Source of the DNA: Diphasiastrum complanatum
Taxonomy: Eukaryota; Streptophyta; Lycopodiopsida; Lycopodiales; Lycopodiaceae
NCBI GenBank assembly: GCA_029204225.1
Contig: CM055098.1
Location: forward strand, 47,929,245-47,993,244
Length of the DNA stretch: 64,000 nt
Direction of reading: 5' to 3'
Part shown: piece after piece, positions 55,175 through 64,000 of the stretch
Numbering within the stretch: position 1 is the first letter of the stretch
Layout of the letters: every line of letters begins with the position of its first letter
The notes under the pieces: generated by a model
What the model was told of the DNA's origin: nothing
Seen by the model: only the letters and a program-made list of their open reading frames with translations
Databases searched by the model: none
Made by a program: the position numbers and the translations under genes

Positions 55175-56730
55175 CAAGTTTTTGGAAACTAGCTAATTTT
55201 TGTGTAGCGAGTTGGATTTGATAGGTATTCTCAAAATTTTTGTACCAAAACTTATTGTGGGATGTAGGAACACTTTTCACACGTGTGAGGCCATACAGTT
55301 CTGGTTTTGGTTGAGAAAATTCAAAAATTTGTACAATTTGACTCACACACCCAAATTGAGAGATTTTTAGTGCAAAATCAAGCTTTTTCTATAGAGATTC
55401 TATTCCTATTGTAAAGTACAAAAAGAGATGTAGAGTTGCATTACATTGCATAAAAATGAATGTAAGTAATGAACTTTTGAAGGGAATCTCATCTTGTACC
55501 ACATCCAAAGAGGCATGGGATTCATTAAAAGCAATTTATGAATCCAAGAATACTTCAAGGATACTCATGCCTAGAAATCAAATCCTTCAAAGCATGAATG
55601 GAAGTAGTAAAAGTGCCCAAAATTATGTCTTTAGGATCAAATCTTTGAATAAGAATTTGTCTTCTATAGATGATAAAATCAAAGATGATGAGTTAGTTCA
55701 AATCATTTTGAATGGGTTAGGAGATGATTATTCCAATCTTGTTCAAACCTTTGCTATTCAAGATTCTCTTCCTAGTATTGAAAAACTTCAAAGTGTGCTT
55801 GTAAGTGAGGAGAGTAGAATGCTTCATATCAAAAGTAGGATGAGTTCCTTATCTTTGAATGATGGTGATGAAAAAGCTAACTTTTCCTTGAAAGGCAAGA
55901 AGAAAAAGTTTCCATCCAAGAAGACTCAAGACATCGAGATGGAGAACAAAGATGGAGCATCAAGTTCCAAAGGCAAGAGCAAAAGGACAAGAAGAAGCTG
56001 AAGTGTTTCTTTTGTGGAAAAAAGAGCGATTTTGCATACGAGTGCTACAAGAAGAACAATACCCAAGAGAAGGACAATCAAGGCAGTCGTGTGCTTGAGG
56101 AGGAGGAGGAAGAGTGCAATCTATCTTTGATGGTATCCTCACCAAAACATCTAATCAAGACACTTGGTGGATTGATAGTGGGGCAAGCTCTCACATGACA
56201 CACCAAAAAGACTAATTTTCTAATCTACTTTCTTACAATAGTTCGAAGAGATTTATCTTCACTGCAAGTGATCAAGAATGTGAGATTGTAGGTGTTGGAT
56301 CAATTCCTTTATGTCTAGGATCATCTGAAAAAGTAGATCTACACAATGTTCTTTATGTACCTTCAATTACAAAGAACTTGTTGAGTGTAGTAGGACAACT
56401 TATGGATAGTGGATTAGATGTACATTTCAAGCATGGAGATGTTCTATCTTGAAAGATGAAAAATGTGTTGCTAGTGGTTTCAAGCAAGGGAGGTTATTCA
56501 AATTGGATGCTAATGTGATGGTTGGAAGTGTGAACATGGCAAAGGAGAAGCTTACTCAAGTGGAATTATGGCACAAAAGGTTAGGCCATCCTAACTACAA
56601 AGCTATGGAGACCATGGTGACAAAGGAGCTAGCAAGTGGACTTCCCAAAACCATATCCAAGTGTGGAAAGCTTTGTGAAGCTTGTGGACTCTCTAAATCA
56701 AATTCCTTGAATCATGGAGTTGGATAACCA
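55175..56730 (+). pseudogene. Family C element copy 3: leader, gag, protease and pre-integrase
   Basis: Leader sequence leads into gag that lacks its first about 65 codons and begins at KYKKRCRVALHCIKMNVSNE. It is open to about 56,000 (DDELVQIILNGLGDDYSNLV, KANFSLKGKKKKFPSKK). One-base shifts then occur. The knuckle CFFCGKKSDFAYEC has Asp where His is expected. The protease IDSGASSHM is near 56,170, and a pre-integrase block ends WHKRLGHPNYKAM and CEACGLSKS near 56,700. Homology to family C then stops, so integrase, RT and RNase H are absent. Confidence 0.85.
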
Positions 56731-59700
56731 ACCTAGCCACCAACTTGGTAAAACTCTAGGGTTAGGTAAGATTAACAAATCAGAGCAAAAATGGTCAATC
56801 ATCTTCCTTATTACATGCTGGATTTTCACCTAACTTGAGGTGGGGAAGATCTTATTGTACATACAATCCATCATTCCATAGTGTGGAGATAGAAATTTTG
56901 GAGCAGATTGGCAATCTTGAGTTTTCTACACATTTGTCTTGAGTTTTTGTCAATGCTTTGGTATCTGAACTTGATTCCACTTAATCTCTGATAGTAGACT
57001 ATACTAGAGTCCGTACCACACACATATGGGGTCTTTCCATGTTTGATAAATGGTTTTGATTTCTCTCGATTGTGGGGATCCAATATTGCTTTTTTAGATC
57101 AAGATCTTGTGACTAGTTTTGCAATAGATAGGTGTATCAATCAATCAATCACTCTTAAGATGTAGGTTCATTTATGGTCCTTTGTACTATAATATTCAAG
57201 AAAATAATAATATTTTATAATCCTAGAATTGTGTTAGTAATTTTAGCTAACAGTAGAAACTCTATCTTAGAAAATTTGAAAAAGTAGACCCAATTCATTT
57301 TATATTGTACATTATGGAGCAAGTGAAAATTGGATATGATATTTCGGTTTGGTTTAGAATTGATTCTATAATATGCTCTTAGATCAACAATCATAATTCC
57401 AATGTATAGGTGTCTAGATTTCGAGTAAGAAATTTTAGGTGTGAAAGATTGACTCACATGCTATGCACACTTGATATTATAAGATGACGAATGATATATT
57501 GATTCTCTTTTATTTCTTAAATTTTTGTCGAGATGTGTTTACTGTATAGTGAGGTTTTGGATGACCATACAAATCTGACTCTTGCTCTAATAATGATCTA
57601 AATCAATAATAAGAACATTTGATTAGCTATAGCTAACTGTTTTTTTTTATTAGCATTAATTTTACTACCTTTTTTTTATGAATCTATCAAGTTTTACTTG
57701 ATTCAAAACAATTTAGATGTCTAACCCACAAACGCATCTTGTGGTTAATGTAAATGAATAGTACATTGAACTTGAGCCGATGGCATTGGCCTTGTCGCTC
57801 GTATGTTATTAAACCATGTAGTTTTCATGTATCTTATTTGAGAGCATGTATTTGTTTCATGTATGTTTCTAATTATAAAATTCAATGAAATTTAAATAAA
57901 TACTGTTAAATGTGTGATAAGATTTGATATAATATCTAGTTAAGCATTTCAAAGCACAATATATATTTGGATAAAAACTTACCCATAGACGTTACATAGT
58001 CATGAAGCACTCACTACCATATATCTTATGATCATTGAAAGCACATGATGTACGTACAAATTGAAATACATTTTTTGTGGTTAGTTTTGCGCACAAAAAT
58101 ATGCTTGCAAATTGTTTTTCATTACATTGTGCGCTTCTTTCCATTGATTTGTCGTGAAATGTATTTTTTTGTTAATGATAAAAAAAAACTTGTATAACAA
58201 ACGAATGTGTTGGCACAGCTTGAATTTTTAAACATGAAGTATATTTGTGATCAAATGCATTATTTATATTTTATATCTTGTTTTATTCATGATAGTCACA
58301 TGCTCCAGATATCGTTCTAAAACCTAGCAAAGAAGAGCGTTTAAAAAATATCACAGACTTTCTCTTTCAATCGAGTGTCTTCTACTTTTATATATTATTG
58401 CACATGACACCCACATGGCCTACCTACAAAAAAAATCACAATTTTCAGTAATGATATTGATTTATTAGTATTAATAATTCCAACATGCATCATATGTAAG
58501 TCATTAAAGTCTAATTTAATATGAATATAAACATATATGCTATTTCAAGTTAATCATGTTGTTTTGATATAAAACTATCTTGTTTTGGAGTACTAACATG
58601 TTTTAAGTAGTATAATACTTTTCTAATCAATCAAGAATCTTAAACAAAATAAAAAGTAGTACAAATTAGACAACTTGCTCCGTTCCAAAAAAAAAATTTA
58701 TTAGTTGTTGGCTTACAAAAATGCCATTAAGCTTCAATAATTATGCGACATGACTTTGATACAATAGATCAAACCAAAACATGTAATAAACTTTTTTCTA
58801 TTAATGAAAATTAAGATTTTATTTTTTAATGTGAATGCATAACAAAAACAAATGCCAAAAATTGAATTTGACATTGAAATCCTAGATCAAAGTCTACCAT
58901 TGTGAACCAATTTCTTTCTAGCATCTCAAGTTTTGATTTTGACATTATATTTTGGCAACAAACAAATCGATTTTCACTACAATATTTGTTTGGAAAAATA
59001 CTAAGCATGTACAATACAAATCCAGAGTGAGTATCCTTACCTACATTTATGCGATGTACAATATATCCTTATATGTTGTAGCCCTTGAATAATACCGAAA
59101 GTGTTTGTTTCATAAAACATTATAATATTTTCCAGTAGATTGTTGAATTCAAAAATTTATACTATTGTCATGTAATATTATATGTATGTATTTATGCTCA
59201 TTTTGTCAACATTACAAAGAAAGAGTTACAAGTCAAGACATGATGTGTAGTACAGGTATTTGCATGTCTTATCTTGGGTTTATGATAAATCAGTTTGCCT
59301 TTAGCTAGCACTGACCTACACATTATCATAGAGCTAGAATTAACACTCACAATCTTAGAATAATACAAATCAGACTTATCCTAGTCAGAAAGTATCATTA
59401 ACTTATCTCACCAACTTTAAAGAACAATAGAAAATGAAAAAGTTTGTGCCCAAATAGAACTCTCCATGTAAAAGAAATTATTAAATAGATTTTGAGTTTC
59501 CCAGTAAAACTTGAGCTTTCATGTGTAGCAAGAGACAAGATCCATCACAAGCCACAACAAAATTATGTTGCGTGAGACCACATTAAAGTTTTAAAATTGA
59601 GATTTTGTCATTTCAAATCTAATAGGGACATCAAGGAAATCACATATTGGCACTTTGTCTCGATGGATCAATAAGTATGCAACTAGGCTATCTTGTTTGT

Positions 59701-59743
59701 AACACGAATTTCTATTTTGGTGAATTGATAGAACCTTTGGAAC
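56731..59743. other. AT-rich intergenic DNA
   Basis: Three kilobases with no gene, RNA, retroelement domain or tandem repeat that I can support. The short frames have no recognisable motif. Confidence 0.5.
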
Positions 59744-60476
59744 TGTGAAGTTTTTAGCATGCGTGAACTTCACCACACACCCTACAGGATCTTACTGAGG
59801 TGTTGTGATTGCACAAGATTTATCAGAGAACAGTATACTTAAAAAAGTCTATGACAAGAGCACAATGGCATACATCAGATGAAAACATCTAACTTCTCAC
59901 TATGAGAATTGAATGTCAGAAAAAATTCTAAGTGCTCAGTATGGGAAAAATAGTCTGCTCTTGGGTAGAGAGAGAAAATCAATGACGGAAAACTCAGGTA
60001 GAGAGAGAATGAGTTCAAAACACCAAAATCTCATTATTCACAATATGGCAAAACATGCCAAGCTTTCCTTACATGAGAGAGACTCGAATTCCTAAAGTGG
60101 AGTTGCATGGAAAGTCCACTTAACTGAACTAATTCACCTACCAGAGATCCACATGTGTAACTGCATGCATGGATGTTGCATGTACTGTGCATGTCAACTC
60201 ATAAAACTGCCTAGGCATGTGTAGATCACAGAAACTACTTTGCATGTTGCATGCACTGATTGCATGTGGCTTGCATGCATATAGTATGACATTGCATGCT
60301 ATCTAAACTTATGCATGTCATCAAAATTGAACCTATCTAACTCAAATCCGACCTATACTTGAAGGTTATGTGCTCAATTCACATGCCTTTTATGTACAAC
60401 ATGAAATTTAGTGGAAATAACCATGGACATGGCCCCAAACTCGAGATAGGAAGATAATATTCTAATAATCTTCACA
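59744..60476 (-). repeat. Family N 3' LTR
   Basis: About 733 bp with terminal inverted repeat TGTGAAG...CTTCACA. It begins right after the polypurine tract on the minus strand. It contains a run of GCATGCATG/TTGCATGC words at 60,150-60,310. Confidence 0.8.
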
Positions 60477-60489
60477 CCCCTCCTTAAAA
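60477..60489 (-). other. Polypurine tract
   Basis: Minus strand TTTTAAGGAGGGG directly before the TGTGAAG LTR start. Confidence 0.8.
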
Positions 60490-61000
60490 TTTATGTTCCT
60501 ATCAACACAGACTTCGAAATTAGGCCAAGGTTAGACCTCATCTTGATAAAAAAATTCTTGAGTAGTGGCTTGGTGAGAAGATCTGCAACACAATTTGTAG
60601 AATCAACATGCTCTAGTGAGATCTCTCTCCCAATGACTTTTTCTCTTACAAAATGATGAGCTACTTCAATGTGTTTGCTCCTTGCATGGAAAACTGGATT
60701 ATTTGCAAGACCTTGAGTAGAAATGTTGTCATTCTTGATAATTGAAAGATCTTCATCTGCATAACACCTGACAAAATCATGTACACATATAAGGTGTCTT
60801 TAGAGTCAAGACCTTTGATTTGTGAGTAGCCTTTGGCAGAAAGTCTTGCTTTATACTTATTGATAGATCCATCATGATTATACTTGATTCTGAAAATCCA
60901 CTTACATCCAATCACATGCATGTTGTTTGGTGGCTCCACAAGCTCCCATGTGTTGTTTGACATCAAGGCTTCAAACTCTTGGGTCATTGCTTCAACCACA
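60490..61000 (-). pseudogene. Family N RT start fused to RNase H end
   Basis: Minus strand: EAMTQEFEALMSNNTWELVE, then CKWIFRIKYNHDGSINKYKA and RLSAKGYSQIKGLD (start of RT, 60,800-61,000). Near 60,780 it jumps to the RNase H C-terminus: DEDLSIIKNDNISTQGLANN, SKHIEVAHHFVREKVIG and ADLLTKPLLKNFF. YVDD and most of RNase H are gone. Confidence 0.85.
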
Positions 61001-62060
61001 TCTTGGATTGAAGAGCTTCTTGGACATCTTTAGGCTTTTCATTTGATATGAAGAGAGCATGATAGGAAGTTTCACCTTCCACTTGCCTTCCTTCTTCATC
61101 ATATGTGAGCCTCCTTGGCTCAGATCTTGCTCGTGTAGATCTTCTTGGTGTGGTAGCTTGAATTTGCTCCTCCTCAAGCATCGACCTCACCACCTCTTAA
61201 ATAGCATCAAAATTGATAATTGATATTGCATGAGACTCCTTGATCTGTGCATAATCCAAGTTAAATTTGTGATCTTCATGGAAGATCACATCTTTACTAA
61301 CAACATTCTTGTCAGTAGAAGGAAGATATACTTTGTATGCTTTTTTAGTGGATGCATATCCTACAAAAATTCTTTTAACTGCACTAGGATCTTCCTTCTT
61401 CCTACTTTCTAGAGGCACATGCACAAAGCATACACAGCCAAAAATTCTCAGATGATCTACCTTAGGCTTTTTCTTATACAACATCTAAAATGGTGTTTTT
61501 CCTCCAATTGTAAGATTTGGAAGCCTATTACAAAGACAGTTTGCACATGCAACTGCCTCTAGGTAGAGAAGCTTCTAGCCTAATGGCTTTTGCACATTCA
61601 CACAAAGTTCTATTTTTTCTCTCAGCAACTCCATTTTGTTGAGGAGTATATGAACAAGAAAACTCTCTTTGAATGCCCTCTCTCTCACAAAAGTCTTTAA
61701 ACTTATTGAAAGTGTATTCTCCTCCACTATCACTTCTCAAAGCTTTCAACTTGAAAGAAAACTGCTTTTCTACATAAGCTTTGAAAGTAAGAAAAACATC
61801 ATAGACCATGGCTTTTGAAGACAGCATATAGATCCAAGAATATCTTGTATAATCATCTACAAAGGAAACAAAGCAATTTGCTCCTCCTTTGCTCTTAGTT
61901 GATGAGAAATGTACATTAGAGTGCACTAGTTCAAATGGTTGCTTTGTTTTGATGCTTGATCTAGGAAAAGGTCTTTTGTGTGATTTTGCCAGCACACAAG
62001 CTTCACAAGGTAGAAGCTCCTTTGACAATGTCTTTGGTAGTCCAACAACTTTTCCTTCAT
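61000..62060 (-). pseudogene. Family N integrase and hinge
   Basis: CEACVLAKSHKRPF ends the HHCC finger. In the core, the first catalytic Asp is replaced: ELVHSNVHF, where Asp would be expected after HS (codon AAT). RSDSGGEY (Asp) and GVAERKNRT (Glu) are present. The frame shifts near 61,540 and continues with the GCVCFVHVPLESRKKEDPSA block and a hinge with PRRSTRARSEPRR. Not functional. Confidence 0.85.
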
Positions 62061-62062
62061 TA

Positions 62063-62460
62063 GGGGAGTTTTGAGCTCCAAAAAGACCCTTTAAAAATTT
62101 GTGCAAGATGTCTTTTATATTATTAAAATATCATAACAATAATACTTTTGACTTGCCATAACGTTTTAATTATATCTCAGAAGTATGTCATGTAACATAT
62201 CACTGGAAAGCCCTTGTCATGTAACATATCATTGGAAAGCCCTTGTTGAGCGCTTTTCAATGCACCAAACTCCGCTAAATCTGGACTTACCACTAAAAAT
62301 TTATGCCATTTTTAGTGTGGAATCAAAATGTGGACTCAAAAGGTTACGTTACGTAGATTTCAAATTTGAGTGTTCTGATTGGTCCACGTGTAAGAAAAAT
62401 TTTAAGAAAAAATACAAAAAGAATCTTTACAAAGGGTCTTTTTTGGATTTAGAACTCCTC
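62063..62460. mobile_element. MITE with long terminal inverted repeats, TA target site
   Basis: 398 bp flanked by TA on both sides (62,061-62,062 and 62,461-62,462). The termini are imperfect inverted repeats of about 35 bp: GGGGAGTTTTGAGCTCCAAA at the left and, on the other strand from the right, GAGGAGTTCTAAATCCAAAA, both followed by AAGACCCTTT. Removing the insert with one TA keeps the Copia frame continuous. A 30-bp tandem duplication (CATGTAACATATCAyTGGAA) lies at about 62,188-62,245. TA duplication fits Tc1/mariner-type MITEs. Confidence 0.85.
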
Positions 62461-62462
62461 TA

Positions 62463-63626
62463 ATGCCTTGACCATAGATTGCATGGCTTTGAAATTGGGA
62501 TGACCCAATCTCTTGTGCCACAGATCCTCTTGAAGAACCTTGGCCTCATAAGCAATATCTGAATTATTAGCACTCTCCCTAGAATCTAGTTTGTACAGCT
62601 TACCAATTCTAGATCCTCTAGCAATAACTTCATTTTCTCTTGAGATTATACACTTGTCAACCAGTGAAACTTGACATTCAATCCACTATCAAACAAATGT
62701 CCTACATTAATGAGATTCTTAGCCAATCTAGGTATATACCGTACATCAAGTAAGCAAAATTTTTTTGATGATGATGCATGAAATGGAATACTACCAGTTC
62801 CTTCAATCCGACACTCTACATCATTAGCAGTATAGATTGATCTTTTTGCACCTAGATATGGCATGAGATTAGTGAAAGAGTTCCTAGAACTAGACATACG
62901 GGAACTAGCCCCACTATCTATCCACCAGACTTCTTCATTCTTAAAAGGAAAAGATGAAAAAGTAGACATCATTAGTGAAACCTCTCTTTCACTCTCAACA
63001 CCCTCACACTCATCCTCATTAGTAAAGTTAGCTTGCTTAGATTGGTTCTTCTTCTTGAAACAGTTTGATGCATAGTGTCCTTTCTTGCCATAGAAAAAAC
63101 ACTTGATCTTTGACAGCTTCTTCTTGCCACTAGATGTTGCAGCTTGTGAGAATTGATTATCACCACCTTCTTTGGCTTTGTCCTTCTTGAAGTGTCTTTG
63201 TCCTTTGCCCTTGTCTCTTGACTTGTCTCTGATGAAGAGTGCTTTGTCATCTCCACCATCTTTCAATGAAAGTCTGTTGATCCTCAACATCTTTGTTCTC
63301 TTGCCTACTTTCTTCAGCAATGAGAAATCCTTGCAGTGTCTCTAAGGATGGAAGATCCTCCCTAACAGCATAAGTCTGCAGAATATTGTCATACTCATCT
63401 CTAAGTCCATTTAGGACTACTTGAACAAGTTCAGTGTTCTTAAGAGCATCACCAATACTAGCTAACTCTTGATGAAGATCCTTAACTCTCATAACATATG
63501 ATGAAGCACTCTCACCTACTCTCTGATAACTTAGAAATATTTGGTTTCTAAGTATAAGCCATCTAGAAGCATTCTTGATTTCATAGATTGTTTTTAGAGT
63601 ATCCCAAGCTTCCTTGGCAATGGTGC
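62463..63626 (-). pseudogene. Family N gag, zinc knuckle, protease and pre-integrase
   Basis: Minus strand: STIAKEAWDTLKTIYEIKNA, ELVQVVLNGLRDEYDNILQT (63,247-63,625), a frame shift, then a lysine-rich linker and knuckle CFFYGKKGHYASNC at about 63,065-63,105 with the second Cys changed to Tyr (TAT). WWIDSGASSRM (protease Asp present) is near 62,920, and the pre-integrase leads to WHKRLGHPNFKAM near 62,500. The gag N-terminus is missing because of the junction at 63,627. Confidence 0.85.
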
Positions 63627-64000
63627 TGTTAGAAATCAATGATAAACTTCATTTTTATACTTCTTAGGTACTATTTATGATGCACTTTATTACTAGCTGT
63701 AACTAACCATTGGCTAGTCTAGTAGTCTACTCCTAGGTCTCCCTCTCTATCAGGGTTCAGAGTTTAGATGTACATTTTACATTCAGTATGTTTTATTGTA
63801 ATAGATTGATAGTGCGCGTTCTTCTTTTGGCTTCTTTAGTACTGTCATTCAGAGTTAGAAAGCTTCATATTTTTCACATTACTGATATCTGTCTGTTTGA
63901 ACGATCACTCATTTTGAAATCTTTGCAAAGAGCCGAAGCAAAAAATCTGGAATATTCCCTCTGAAAGTTCTTATATTCTCTCTTTTTCCGTACCAATATC
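63627..64000. repeat. Probable LTR of another Copia element, cut by the window edge
   Basis: Gag homology of family N stops abruptly at 63,627, where TGTTAGAAATC begins, a common Copia LTR start. The following 370 bases have LTR-like composition with no coding. Its other end is outside the window. Confidence 0.45.

Larger units (their letters stand above)
59744..63626 (-). mobile_element. Copia family N element with internal RT deletion
   Basis: Minus strand order: gag, zinc knuckle, protease, pre-integrase, integrase (interrupted by a MITE), start of RT, deletion, end of RNase H, polypurine tract, 3' LTR. The 5' LTR lies outside or is displaced, because gag is interrupted at 63,627. Confidence 0.9.

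Noticed and set aside
1-64000. CRISPR array, bacterial operon or integrated organelle DNA
   Set aside because: No regularly spaced short repeats with unique spacers, no operon-like gene packing, and no recognisable plastid or mitochondrial genes.
1-64000. tRNA or rRNA genes
   Set aside because: I saw no tRNA cloverleaf with A and B boxes or conserved rRNA core by eye. The iMet and Asp matches are primer binding sites, only 12-18 bases long.

Overview
This window is nuclear DNA from a land plant with a large, repeat-filled genome. The evidence is one spliced plant-type housekeeping gene with introns up to 4.3 kb, surrounded by decayed Copia and Gypsy LTR retrotransposons, a LINE-like fragment, a hAT transposon remnant and many dinucleotide microsatellites. 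The species cannot be fixed from sequence alone. The intron sizes and the style of the retroelements would suit a fern, another non-seed plant or a gymnosperm as well as an angiosperm.

The only complete host gene I can support is at 10,720-22,973 (+). It has twelve exons joined by GT-AG introns and encodes a 956-residue WDR3/Utp12 (Dip2) protein: two WD40 propellers plus a C-terminal Utp12 domain, a component of the U3 snoRNP/SSU processome needed for 18S rRNA maturation. Intron 4 carries a hAT transposase remnant and a 173-bp tandem repeat. Intron 3 opens with a (CT)38 tract directly against its 5' splice site.

Left of the gene (1-10.4 kb): a short unidentified coding fragment; a minus-strand Copia remnant (0.66-3.6 kb); a Gypsy-type primer binding site with a truncated LTR (4.5-4.7 kb); a non-autonomous LTR element on the minus strand (two about 775-bp LTR copies at 4745-5519 and 8300-9071, with no recognisable coding between them); and the C-terminal part of a LINE-like reverse transcriptase (9.1-10.4 kb).

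Right of the gene (23-64 kb): a quiet AT-rich stretch (23-26 kb), then nested and truncated retroelements. These are Copia gag fragments (28-29.6, 31.4-32.3 and 38.2 kb), a chromodomain-type Gypsy integrase with its 3' LTR (29.7-31.3 kb), a relative of the 5-9 kb non-autonomous element that keeps a protease fragment (35.7-37.4 kb), Copia family C with one element and two further LTR copies (39.2-42.8, 49.7-50.5 and 54.2-56.7 kb), a minus-strand Copia RT/RNase H piece (42.9-44.4 kb), Copia family L with a precisely bounded LTR (46.9-48.8 kb), Copia family K (50.5-54.2 kb) and Copia family N (59.7-63.6 kb). N is interrupted by a 398-bp MITE flanked by TA and, at the window edge, probably by another LTR. 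No retroelement here is intact. Damage is mostly transitions (C to T or G to A) that remove zinc-knuckle cysteines or catalytic residues, plus internal deletions.

The most unusual non-coding structures are a cluster of GTGGATTATCCAC-type palindromes at 32.29-32.82 kb, conserved CACATGTG palindromes in the family C LTRs, a degenerate tandem array in the leader of the 5-9 kb element, and a perfect 13-bp hairpin next to a primer binding site at 28.06 kb.
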